Of a stretch of 64,000 nt of DNA, positions 8,770 through 17,058 are shown in pieces. Every line of letters begins with the position of its first letter. Within the stretch, counting starts at the first letter, position 1. The stretch is from Methanohalophilus levihalophilus. Its GTDB lineage: Archaea; Halobacteriota; Methanosarcinia; Methanosarcinales; Methanosarcinaceae. Location: assembly GCF_017874375.1 (NCBI RefSeq), contig NZ_JAGGLK010000001.1, positions 598,150-662,149 of the forward strand, in the 5' to 3' direction. A model generated the notes under the pieces. That model made no database searches and was not told the origin of the DNA. It was given only the letters and a program-made list of their open reading frames with translations. The position numbers and the translations under genes were made by a program.

Positions 8770-10731
8770 ATGGATCAAGCTTCAAATACTCAACTGTCCA
8801 ATGCAGAAGAGGAAATACAAAAAGATATAAAAAGTGAAGAACTGGCAGAAAAAGTCACAGACAAGGAAGTTGAAAAAAAGATTGTGACCGAAGATAGTGA
8901 AGCCGGCGATTTGCTGGAAAAAGCACTGGACGACCTGCAAAGTGATGATGGTTTTACGGCAATTACTGAAGAAGATGTGCACGCAGAATCCCTACAGGAA
9001 ACTGCAGAACTTTCAGAGAACATTACCGTTGACAAATTAGGAAAGGTTCCAGAGGAAATCGAAAAGGTTTGGGAAGATGCAATTCGGGAAATTACCGAAG
9101 AGAAGGCAAAAGCAATTGAACCGGAAGTTTCCGAGATAAGAAAAGAACCTTTCTACAAGAAGATTGGCAGATTACTTACGGCAAGCAAGCTCAAATTTGA
9201 AGATTATGACATTACAAAGGATGGACCCCTTGTCGATCTTTCGATGCCTGCGGGAACTGCACAAAGAGAAGTTGAACTTTATCCTATTAATCCACCCTAT
9301 TCCTATGTACGGATAACATATGATACTGACATCCACGAATACATGTACACAGTCCTTGAGCCCTTATTGTCCGCAAGTGAAAAAGAACTGCTGGAAAATG
9401 TCAAGGAACGTCTCGTGGAGTCTATAGATATTAGCCTCAGTGAAACCAGCCGGACCAATGCAGAGAAACTACTCCGGGACGAATTCCTGCAATTCCTGAG
9501 GGATTACTCCATTGAAACATCTGCACTTGTCCGTGAAAAAGTGATTTACCACATTATCAGGGATTTCCTGAACTACGGGAAGATAGACGCAATGATGCGC
9601 GATCTCGATATTGAGGATATATCCTGTGACGGACCGAAGACTCCGGTTTACGTTTATCACAGGAAATATGAATCAATTCCTTCAATCGTCCAGTTTGACA
9701 CCGACGAGGAAGCGGATTCCTTTGTAATCAGGATGGCACAGATCTGTGGAAAACATATTTCCGTTGCTAACCCGCTTCTCGACGCCACAATGCCTGATGG
9801 GTCAAGGATCCAGTTAACCCTTGGAAGAGAAATTACCACAAGGGGAAGCACATTCACCATTCGTCGCTTTAATGAAAACCCAATTACTCCGGCAGAACTT
9901 GTGGATTTCCATACCTTCTCCAACGCTATGATGGCGTACATGTGGCTTGCTGTGGAATCCAGTAAAAGCATAATTTTCTCAGGCGGTACTGCATCAGGTA
10001 AGACAACTGCGATGAACGCAGTTTCAATGTTTGTCCAGCCCGAGATGAAAATCGTATCCATTGAAGATACCCGCGAATTAAACCTAGCACACCCCAACTG
10101 GATCCCCGGTGTTACAAGAGAAGCCTTTAGCGGGGAATCAAAGGGATCCATTGAGATGTACGAGCTTCTAAGGGCAGCGCTAAGACAGCGTCCCGAATAC
10201 ATCCTCGTGGGAGAAGTTCGTGGTTCTGAAGCTTACGTTCTTTTCCAGGCAATGTCTACAGGACATACCACATTCTCAACTATACACGCCGATTCTGTCC
10301 AGTCCATTGTACACAGGCTGGAAAACCCCCCAATTAATGTTCCAAGAATAATGATCCAGGCTCTGGATATTGTATCCGTACAGGCACAGGTAAAAGTTGG
10401 ATCTGAACGCGTCAGGCGTAGCAAATCCATTACGGAAATTGTAGGTGTTGATCCCCGTACCGGAGAATTGCTGACAAATGAAGTGTTTGTGTGGAATGCA
10501 GCAAAGGATTCCTTCCAGTATTCCGGAAGATCCTATGTTGTCGAAAGCGTCATGGAAAACAGGGGTTGGGATGAAGCCAGGGTGAAATTAGAACTGCAAC
10601 AGCGCCAGGACGTTCTCGAATGGGCCAGAAGAAAAGGAATCAGTAACTTCAAGGATTTCTCCAAGATTGTAGTGGCTTATAAGAGAGAACCGGAAACCAT
10701 AATGAAGCTTGTGGAACAGGATCTGGTATGA
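8770..10731 (+). CDS. Type II/IV secretion system ATPase (copy 1)
   Basis: 653 residues. An acidic, low-complexity N-terminal third (about residues 1-140) precedes a GspE/TadA/ArlI-type ATPase. Walker A is GGTASGKTT near residue 407, Walker B is YILVGEVRG, and the Asp/His box follows (TGHTTFSTIHADSV). Such hexameric ATPases drive assembly of archaeal type IV pili, adhesion filaments or archaella through a FlaJ/TadC-type membrane platform, encoded immediately downstream with a 4-bp overlap. A close paralogue lies at 32935. No pilin gene is visible nearby. Confidence 0.92.
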   Translation: MDQASNTQLSNAEEEIQKDIKSEELAEKVTDKEVEKKIVTEDSEAGDLLEKALDDLQSDDGFTAITEEDVHAESLQETAELSENITVDKLGKVPEEIEKVWEDAIREITEEKAKAIEPEVSEIRKEPFYKKIGRLLTASKLKFEDYDITKDGPLVDLSMPAGTAQREVELYPINPPYSYVRITYDTDIHEYMYTVLEPLLSASEKELLENVKERLVESIDISLSETSRTNAEKLLRDEFLQFLRDYSIETSALVREKVIYHIIRDFLNYGKIDAMMRDLDIEDISCDGPKTPVYVYHRKYESIPSIVQFDTDEEADSFVIRMAQICGKHISVANPLLDATMPDGSRIQLTLGREITTRGSTFTIRRFNENPITPAELVDFHTFSNAMMAYMWLAVESSKSIIFSGGTASGKTTAMNAVSMFVQPEMKIVSIEDTRELNLAHPNWIPGVTREAFSGESKGSIEMYELLRAALRQRPEYILVGEVRGSEAYVLFQAMSTGHTTFSTIHADSVQSIVHRLENPPINVPRIMIQALDIVSVQAQVKVGSERVRRSKSITEIVGVDPRTGELLTNEVFVWNAAKDSFQYSGRSYVVESVMENRGWDEARVKLELQQRQDVLEWARRKGISNFKDFSKIVVAYKREPETIMKLVEQDLV

Positions 10732-11651
10732 CTAACAGCTATTTTGTTTATGCCTACTCTTTGTTTGGAAAACATTTCAAACAAAGAAAGGATAAATATT
10801 ACAACCTCAGGATGGATCTCCTGAAAAACAGGATGAATCTCGGATACGACATGTATCTTTCAGGTGCCCTGTTAACCGCAATTTTGAGCACAGTCCTGAT
10901 ATTACTATTATTCAATTTGATCTTATTCATATTTGGAGTTCCTGATCTGCCAGGCAGCAGACTTATGATCCCTGCATGGATGGGATGGCTTGTACCATAC
11001 AAGCTGCTGATAATACAGTTTTTCGGAAGCCTGTTAACTATAGCCTTCTGCATGGCTGTTATCTACAAAACGTTTGTATTCTACCCTTCAATAATGGCAT
11101 CTAACAGGAAAAGAAACATCGAGCAAATCCTCCCCTATGCAATTAACTACATGACTGCAATGTCGGGTGCTGGTGTTTTGCCGGTAGAACTCTTCAGATC
11201 TCTTGCGCTGAACAAGATATACGGAGAAGTCTCAACCGAAGCACGCTATCTTGTAAGGGATATGGAAGTACTCGGAAAGGATCTGGTAACTGCAATGAAG
11301 AACCTCGCCCAGACAACCCCTTCACCAATGATGCAGGAATTTTTGCAGGGTGCAATAACAGTGGTTACTTCCGGAGGAGAACTGGAGCCTTATTTTAAGA
11401 TTAAGACGGAACAATACATTGTTGAAAACAGGCAACGACAGAAGGAATTCCTGGAAACATTGGGATTGCTGGGGGAGACATATGTAACGGCATTTGTCGC
11501 AGGCCCGCTTTTCCTGATTATAGTCATATCCATCATGTCGATAATGGGTGGAGCACAAACAGTCTTCCTTTACTTGCTAATATATGCCATCGTACCAATT
11601 GGAAGCATAATGTTCCTGGTAGTAATAAGTACCCTTACCCCGGAGGAATAA
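10728..11651 (+). CDS. Pilus assembly platform protein, TadC/FlaJ type (N-terminal partner)
   Basis: 307 residues with hydrophobic segments near residues 45-70, 85-115, 245-270 and 275-300, and a GspF-type cytoplasmic domain between them. It overlaps the ATPase gene by 4 bp and is followed 1 bp later by a second platform gene. Alignment by eye shows it matches the first half of the fused 739-residue protein at 34936 (for instance YETYVTAFVAGPLF-like and YAIVPIGSIMF segments in both). The two gene products here probably form a heteromeric platform. Confidence 0.85.
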   Translation: MTNSYFVYAYSLFGKHFKQRKDKYYNLRMDLLKNRMNLGYDMYLSGALLTAILSTVLILLLFNLILFIFGVPDLPGSRLMIPAWMGWLVPYKLLIIQFFGSLLTIAFCMAVIYKTFVFYPSIMASNRKRNIEQILPYAINYMTAMSGAGVLPVELFRSLALNKIYGEVSTEARYLVRDMEVLGKDLVTAMKNLAQTTPSPMMQEFLQGAITVVTSGGELEPYFKIKTEQYIVENRQRQKEFLETLGLLGETYVTAFVAGPLFLIIVISIMSIMGGAQTVFLYLLIYAIVPIGSIMFLVVISTLTPEE

Positions 11652-11652
11652 A

Positions 11653-12642
11653 ATGAAGGTCTTTGGTAAAAAACAGGAAGAAACAAATCTCGATTACCGG
11701 CTTACTGAAGAAGAATTGCTGGAAAGAGAAGACCTTCATATTGAAAAGAGGCTTGAGGAATCCAGACAATTTGTAAAGCTCAGGCAATTCTTGCGAGACC
11801 CAAGGAATTCATTTTATCAGTATCCGGAGTATGCATTCATATTCAGCACGCCTGCTGCGTTATTATTTTTCTTATTTGGTTTCCAGGCAACAAGAGGAAC
11901 TATCTTAATTGACGATGTGATTATTTTCACAGTCTTGATACTGATAGCCCCACCTGCAGTCACATACAACAGGAAGCGTAAGACAATTAACAGGATTGAA
12001 GAATCACTTCCAAACTTCCTTCGGGATCTTGCTGAAATGGGTCGTGCAGGGCTAACGCTGCCGGGAGCGGTTAATACCGTTACACGTGGTGAATACGGGG
12101 CTCTTACACCTGAAATTAAGAAAATGGATGCTTCACTGTCATGGGGTATTTCATTCGAAAATACGCTTGATCAGTTTGCAGCAAGAATGAACACTCCCCT
12201 TATATCCAGAACGGTAGCTTTGATTACACAGGCAAACAGGGCTGGAGGACGTGTTACATACGTGCTGGAAGCAGCTGCAAGAGATGCAAGTGAAATCAAG
12301 ACACTGCAAAGAGAAAGAAATGCGAACATGATGGTTTACGTGGTTATTGTATACATGGCATTCTTTGTCTTTATTTTTGTCATCCTGATGCTGTCATCCC
12401 GCTTTGTACCCACAATGGCAGAAGCCGGGCAGGCTGCAGCTGCTGCGGGTGCAGGAAGTCGTTTCATAGGTGCATTTGATCCGGATACATTCAGAAGATT
12501 ACTGTTCCACGCTTCTGTAATCCAGGGATTTGTTGCCGGTCTTGTCGCAGGACAGATGGGAGAAGGCGAGATATCAGCTGGTCTTAAGCATTCAATCGTT
12601 ATGACATTGGTCGCATGGGCTGCATTCACGTTCTTTATCTAA
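11653..12642 (+). CDS. Pilus assembly platform protein, TadC/FlaJ type (C-terminal partner)
   Basis: 329 residues, starting 1 bp after the preceding stop. Hydrophobic segments near residues 55-75, 80-100, 230-260 and 285-325 flank a GspF-type domain. A run of Ala and Gly (QAAAAAGAGS) precedes the last membrane segments. The C-terminus (MGEGEISAGLKHSIVMT) is nearly the same as the end of the fused protein at 34936, so this gene corresponds to that protein's second half. It closes the operon that starts with the MinD-like ATPase. Confidence 0.85.
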   Translation: MKVFGKKQEETNLDYRLTEEELLEREDLHIEKRLEESRQFVKLRQFLRDPRNSFYQYPEYAFIFSTPAALLFFLFGFQATRGTILIDDVIIFTVLILIAPPAVTYNRKRKTINRIEESLPNFLRDLAEMGRAGLTLPGAVNTVTRGEYGALTPEIKKMDASLSWGISFENTLDQFAARMNTPLISRTVALITQANRAGGRVTYVLEAAARDASEIKTLQRERNANMMVYVVIVYMAFFVFIFVILMLSSRFVPTMAEAGQAAAAAGAGSRFIGAFDPDTFRRLLFHASVIQGFVAGLVAGQMGEGEISAGLKHSIVMTLVAWAAFTFFI

Positions 12643-12651
12643 AAACGTGAG

Positions 12652-13218
12652 TTAACCAATCAGCCCTTTTGCTTTTTCTTTTATATTAGAAAACAGATCG
12701 TTTTCTATTGCATCCATTCCGACGATAAGGGGACCAAAGTTTTCCACCTCAAGTTCCCATACACCTTCAGCCATACCCAGATCCGGCCAGTGAAAAGTCT
12801 TTACCTTTTTAATTGCCCGGGCTGCAAGGGCAGCACAACCACCCGTGTAGGCAAGGTAGATGCAACGTCCTTCAAAAGAAGCCGATAAGCCATCCATCCC
12901 ACCTTTCCCGATAAGGACATGCACATCGTACAAATCCAGCAAAGAAGGTGTCATGGAAATCATCCTGGCACTTGTGGTAGGTCCTGCAGCCACAACTTCC
13001 CAGCCATTTTCGATTTGCTTCATGAGAGGACCGCAATGATAGATAACAGCACCATCAAGAGAAAAGGGAAGTTTTTCAACTTTTTCGTTGTATTCAAGCA
13101 TACGTGCATGTGCTTCGTCACGAGCCGTCAGTATCGTTCCTGAGAGGTAAACAACATCCCCACATTTCAGATCAAGAATGTCATCCCTGTAGAGTGGAGT
13201 CTTCAGATGATGTTCCAC
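12652..13218 (-). CDS. Class I fumarate hydratase, beta subunit
   Basis: 188 residues, GTG start at 13218, overlapping the alpha-subunit 3' end by 16 bp. It matches the C-terminal domain of iron-sulfur class I fumarases and L-tartrate dehydratase beta: GDVVYLSGTILTARDEAHARM near the start, then CGPLM, GPTTSARM and GKGGMDG. With the alpha subunit it hydrates fumarate to malate in the partial reductive or oxidative citrate route. Tartrate dehydratase cannot be separated from fumarase by sequence, but fumarase is expected in methanogens. Confidence 0.88.
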   Translation of the reverse strand: MEHHLKTPLYRDDILDLKCGDVVYLSGTILTARDEAHARMLEYNEKVEKLPFSLDGAVIYHCGPLMKQIENGWEVVAAGPTTSARMISMTPSLLDLYDVHVLIGKGGMDGLSASFEGRCIYLAYTGGCAALAARAIKKVKTFHWPDLGMAEGVWELEVENFGPLIVGMDAIENDLFSNIKEKAKGLIG

Positions 13219-14057
13219 TGAGAGCCCCTCCTGAAAACAACAGTCGAATGTCGATTAGCCCAGCATTGGATGTTAATTGCAACCGGCAGGGATGCAGTAT
13301 GGCAATGTGCCTTGTTAATATGAACTGCCAACGCAGTAGTGTCTCCACCCATACCCATTGGACCGATACCCAGTGAATTAATCCTGCGAAGAAGGTGAAG
13401 TTCTTCTTCGTCCATATCCTGAACATCACGTAGCAGGGATGTTTTTGCAAGAATTGCGGATTTGTCGAAGGAACCACCAACACCCACACCTACAATCACA
13501 GGTGGACACGGTTTCCCCCCGGCATTGAAAACCGATTCAAGTATGAAATCATCAATTGAGTTTACTTCAGTAGGGTTCATCATTTTAAGAACGCTCATAT
13601 TCTCAGACCCGGCACCTTTGGGTACGACAGTAACACGTAGTTCATCCTCATCAATAAAAGAATATTTGATATCAGGAAGACCGACTCCGGTGTTATCATT
13701 GCTGTTGTGGCGAGTAATCGGATGAACGGCATTTGGACGAAGCGGTATTTCAAGAGTAGCTTGTCTGAGTGCTTCCCTGAGAGCTTCCTCCAGATTAAAT
13801 GGCAGTACAATATTCCTTCCAATTTCAACCTTGAAAATAAAAATTCCCGTATCCTGGCACATTGGGATGCTTTTTTCCTTTGCAATAGACACATTCTTCA
13901 GGATTGCCTGCAGGTGCGATTTAGCCACATCTTCGGATTCGCTTTTTTCAGCTTTTTCAAGTGCCTGAACTACGTCTTTCGGAAGAACGGTTTGTGCCTG
14001 TTTTATGGCAGATTTGACGCCATCGATAACATCTTCATAGCTGAAAGATTCAGACAG
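13203..14057 (-). CDS. Class I fumarate hydratase, alpha subunit (non-ATG start)
   Basis: The conserved body includes IPMCQDTGI, GVGVGGSFDKSA, GIGPMGMGGDTTAL and HTASLPVAINIQCW, with the cysteines that hold the [4Fe-4S] cluster. The first ATG-type codon in frame would start at residue MAKSH (13928) and lose about 40 residues that are clearly coding (FSYEDVIDGVKSAIKQAQT). The frame runs up to a TGA at 14066-14064 with no ATG, GTG or TTG before it. Either CTG at 14057 or ATT at 14060 must be the start; CTG lies about five bases after a GGATGTGAT binding site. The tRNA-Leu gene ends only 22 bp upstream. Confidence 0.85.
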   Translation of the reverse strand: MSESFSYEDVIDGVKSAIKQAQTVLPKDVVQALEKAEKSESEDVAKSHLQAILKNVSIAKEKSIPMCQDTGIFIFKVEIGRNIVLPFNLEEALREALRQATLEIPLRPNAVHPITRHNSNDNTGVGLPDIKYSFIDEDELRVTVVPKGAGSENMSVLKMMNPTEVNSIDDFILESVFNAGGKPCPPVIVGVGVGGSFDKSAILAKTSLLRDVQDMDEEELHLLRRINSLGIGPMGMGGDTTALAVHINKAHCHTASLPVAINIQCWANRHSTVVFRRGSQWNII

Positions 14058-14078
14058 AATAAATCACATCCAGAAAAA

Positions 14079-14164
14079 TGGTGCGAGAGGGGGGATTCGA
14101 ACCCACGAACTCCTACAAGAATGGATCTTGAGTCCATCGCCGTTGGCCGCTTGGCTACTCTCGC
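14079..14164 (-). tRNA. tRNA-Leu (CAA)
   Basis: Class II tRNA. Acceptor strands GCGAGAG and CTCTCGC pair, with discriminator A and an encoded CCA at 14079-14081. The anticodon loop CTCAAGA between GATGGA and TCCATT gives anticodon CAA (reads UUG). A long variable arm and the GGTTCGAATCC T-loop are present; one T-stem pair looks mismatched. It is transcribed toward fumA and could share its transcript. Confidence 0.93.
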
Positions 14165-14270
14165 ACGCTGTTGTGTTAAGGTCTAAATAGCAGTATTTTT
14201 TATAAATCTATCGCAGGAGAATAAGTTTTAGGTAATATTTCCAACAAAATAGTCATCGTTTGACCTATAG

Positions 14271-14343
14271 TTGAAATCCATTTCAAATTTAATTGAAACC
14301 ACAATTCTCTTATACGACAAAAGCATTTCAATAATTATTGAAA
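14271..14343 (+). promoter_or_regulatory. Palindromic operator and TATA region of the arsenite exporter
   Basis: Three overlapping or nearby inverted repeats are built from the same TTGAAA/TTTCAA half-site. 14271-14286 is TTGAAAT-CC-ATTTCAA. 14281-14298 is TTTCAA-N6-TTGAAA. 14326-14343 is an exact 18-bp palindrome (TTTCAATAATTATTGAAA). A TATA-like CTTATACG lies between them at about 14309-14316. The last palindrome ends 18 bp before the chosen ATG. TTCAA/TTGAA palindromes are typical of ArsR/SmtB-family repressors, so metalloid-responsive repression is likely. No arsR gene is in the window. Confidence 0.65.
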
Positions 14344-14361
14344 CATGGGAGACATACAACT

Positions 14362-15555
14362 ATGGGTGAAGAGAGCTGCCCCCCGGTGGGACCAAAAGGA
14401 CTTGGTTTTTTTGAGAAATATCTTACAGTATGGGTTTTCCTGTGCATAATTGCTGGCATACTACTTGGTAAATTCGCACCCGGACTGGCCCTTTATCTTG
14501 ACAGCATTGCAATTTACTCGGATGGAGCACCAATTGTCTCAATCCCTATTGCAATCTGTCTTTTCTTCATGATGTATCCCATTATGGTTAAGATCGATTT
14601 CGGGGAAGTCATCAAAGCAGGCCAGAATCTGAAACCGGTAAGCTTGACTCTCTTCATAAACTGGGCAATCAAGCCTTTCACAATGTATGCTATCTCAATC
14701 TTTTTCCTTGGCACCGTATTCCTTCATTTCATCGGACCTGATGCAGTAGATCTAGTCAAGATGCCTCTGGGACTTGATCTCCCCGTAGGTGCAACCTACG
14801 GCGAAGGTACAGTGGTGCTTGTCGAAGGCATAAAGATGCTGGAAATACCACTTTGGAGAAGTTATCTTGCAGGCTGTATTCTGCTGGGAATTGCTCCATG
14901 TACCGCAATGGTACTGGTTTGGGGCTACCTGGCGAAAGGAAATGATTGCCATACGCTTGTAATGGTAGCAATCAACTCCCTTGCAATGCTCCTGTTCTAC
15001 GGCCCACTCGGAGGATTCCTCCTTGGTGTTGGCAATCTCCCTGTTCCATGGGAAGCACTTGCTATGTCCGTGGGAATCTACGTTGCACTTCCCCTTGGAG
15101 CCGGATACCTATCACGCAAAATTATATTCAGGACAAAGGGAGAAGAATGGTTCAACAATAATTTCCTTCACCTGCTGACACCTGTAACCATAATCGCACT
15201 CCTTGTAACCCTTATACTATTGTTCAGTTTCAAGGGAGAAACAATCCTTGCGCAACCACTGACAATACTCTGGATTGCAGTACCCCTGTTCCTTCAGACA
15301 TGTCTGATCTTTGTTCTTGGGTATGTAATGGCAAAGATGCTGAAACTCACATATGAGGATGCAGCCCCTTCAGCGATGATTGGTGCTTCCAATCACTTTG
15401 AAGTGGCAATTGCAACCGCAACAGTGCTGTTTGGCATTTCCTCAGGAGCCGCACTTGCTACAGTCGTTGGTGTACTAATTGAGGTACCTGTGATGCTGCT
15501 GTTGGTAAGATTTTGCCTACGAACAAAGGGCTGGTTTGGAACGGAAAATGCATGA
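14362..15555 (+). CDS. ACR3-family arsenite efflux transporter
   Basis: 397 residues with about ten membrane segments. ATG 14362 is preferred over the in-frame TTG 14338 because GGGAGA lies in front of it and because the exact palindrome overlaps the TTG. Conserved ACR3 features are [10 protein letters not shown] in the first helix, a [14 protein letters not shown] motif, [21 protein letters not shown] with the essential cysteine, and [11 protein letters not shown]. It exports arsenite (possibly antimonite) using the membrane potential or protons. No arsenate reductase or repressor is adjacent. Confidence 0.92.
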   Translation: MGEESCPPVGPKGLGFFEKYLTVWVFLCIIAGILLGKFAPGLALYLDSIAIYSDGAPIVSIPIAICLFFMMYPIMVKIDFGEVIKAGQNLKPVSLTLFINWAIKPFTMYAISIFFLGTVFLHFIGPDAVDLVKMPLGLDLPVGATYGEGTVVLVEGIKMLEIPLWRSYLAGCILLGIAPCTAMVLVWGYLAKGNDCHTLVMVAINSLAMLLFYGPLGGFLLGVGNLPVPWEALAMSVGIYVALPLGAGYLSRKIIFRTKGEEWFNNNFLHLLTPVTIIALLVTLILLFSFKGETILAQPLTILWIAVPLFLQTCLIFVLGYVMAKMLKLTYEDAAPSAMIGASNHFEVAIATATVLFGISSGAALATVVGVLIEVPVMLLLVRFCLRTKGWFGTENA

Positions 15556-15606
15556 AAAGCTATATCAGCTTGCAAAGAAATCTCATATGTGGAGTGTGGC
15601 CATCAC

Positions 15607-16272
15607 ATGAAAAAAATCCTGTTTACCTTAACACTTATTCTGATCTTGCTTTCAGCCGGGTGTATATCGACTACTCCCGATGAGGCAGAAGTATCCCCGA
15701 TAAATGAAAACGAGACTGAAACACTGGAATATGACGGTGTAGATCTTACCCCTATTGATGAGCAGCGAAACAATGCGATTAAAGGAACACAGTATCTTTA
15801 TCCGGACGATTATCGGCTTGAAATAACCGGAATGGTAAACGAAACAACTGTCCTGACATACGACGATATACTGTCTTACCCGTCTGTCTCAAAGGCAGTT
15901 CCGCTGGATTGTGTTGAAGGCTGGGGATTTGCGGCAAAATGGACAGGTGTAAAAATGGAAACCCTGCTTGATGATGCCGGATTGCAGGAAGGGGCAACAA
16001 CAGTTATCTTTTATTCCGAAGATGGGTATTCCACAGCCCTTGAACTGGATTACCTGCTGGATAAGAACATTATTGTAGCCTACAAGATCAATGATGTAAC
16101 CCTGCCTCATGACAGAGGATTCCCCTTGCAGCTTGTTGCTGAAGGAAAATACGGTTACAAATGGGCAAAATGGATAGTGAAAATAGAAGTAACCAATGAG
16201 GACTATCAGGGTTACTGGGAAAGCCGCGGCTACAACAACAATGCTGACGTTGGCGGTCCAAGATTTGGATAA
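15607..16272 (+). CDS. Molybdopterin-dependent oxidoreductase-like lipoprotein
   Basis: 221 residues from ATG 15607 (an upstream in-frame start at 15589 would break the signal peptide). A signal peptide with lipobox LLSAGC is followed by an acidic linker and a sulfite-oxidase-fold domain. PLDCVEGWGF holds the cysteine that ligates Mo in the YedY/MsrP/sulfite oxidase superfamily. LTLPHDRGFPLQL-like and KWIVKIEV segments are also typical. It should act outside the cell on an unknown substrate. Confidence 0.82.
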   Translation: MKKILFTLTLILILLSAGCISTTPDEAEVSPINENETETLEYDGVDLTPIDEQRNNAIKGTQYLYPDDYRLEITGMVNETTVLTYDDILSYPSVSKAVPLDCVEGWGFAAKWTGVKMETLLDDAGLQEGATTVIFYSEDGYSTALELDYLLDKNIIVAYKINDVTLPHDRGFPLQLVAEGKYGYKWAKWIVKIEVTNEDYQGYWESRGYNNNADVGGPRFG

Positions 16273-16332
16273 TCTGTAAAGCAGTTATTAGAAAAATGGA
16301 AAAGATGAGGATTTCATCTTTTCCTGAAAAAA

Positions 16333-16764
16333 TCAGGATGAGATTTCCACAACTTTTATTTTAAAGTTAAGAGGTTTGCCGGCAAGAGGATGGTTCATAT
16401 CGAGAATAATTTCCGAATCTGAAACTCCTGTTACCTTCGCAGGTAATTCCATGCCCTCAGGTGTTTTAACGACAAGTATGACTCCAGGAGTAACCTCACC
16501 ATCAATCTGAATCTGGGCTCTGGGCACATGCTGAACAAGCTCAGGGTTAACATCGCCGTATGCATCTACGGCTTCAATCCTGAACTCTTTTTCTTCATCC
16601 ACTTCCATGCCGATTACCGCTTCTTCAAAACCCTTGATAACCTGTCCTGCACCAACGGTAAATTCAAGTGGTTGTTCATGATTTTCTGAACTGTCAAAAA
16701 CAGTTCCGTCATCCAGAGTCCCTGTATAATCAATTTTTACTGTATTTCCATCATTTACTGCCAA
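16333..16764 (-). CDS. FKBP-type peptidyl-prolyl isomerase, SlyD-like
   Basis: 143 residues, TTG start. The FKBP domain (VKIDYTGTLDDGTVFDSS, then VIKGFEEAVIGM) is interrupted after about residue 70 by an insert-in-flap domain and resumes with the NHPLAGKPLNFKIKVVEI C-terminus. This short archaeal form is a cytoplasmic folding catalyst and chaperone. The 294 bp between it and ppsA contain no gene I can support. Confidence 0.92.
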   Translation of the reverse strand: MAVNDGNTVKIDYTGTLDDGTVFDSSENHEQPLEFTVGAGQVIKGFEEAVIGMEVDEEKEFRIEAVDAYGDVNPELVQHVPRAQIQIDGEVTPGVILVVKTPEGMELPAKVTGVSDSEIILDMNHPLAGKPLNFKIKVVEISS

Positions 16765-17058
16765 TTTATCAACTCAGTGTTGTATTCAAATGAGAGTACC
16801 CATTCTTGGGTTGAAGTGCGCAGAGAGTTTATTTAGTTGTTGTGGTGATAGGAGAAAAACTACCAGAATAAGATGGTTAGTTCCCCTATTCCAAAAAAAG
16901 CATGTTAGAATTCAGGAAAACACTGCCTATCAAAATAGAAATATCCGGGATATTTCCCGGAAAATTGATTTCTCTTATTTCCATAGTTTCCGCAATTCCA
17001 AGTTTTTTCAAAATCACTTTATGGAACGAAACGGAAAAGTATAAGTCTTTAATTCCGT

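Noticed and set aside
14055-14071. TGA in the ATG-TGA sequence before fumA as a selenocysteine codon
   Set aside because: It would be residue 2 with no known role there; a non-ATG start after it is simpler.
16765-17058. 84-codon frame at 16790-17044 as a gene
   Set aside because: No ribosome binding site, unlikely composition, and it lies between two gene starts/ends with AT-rich, non-coding character.
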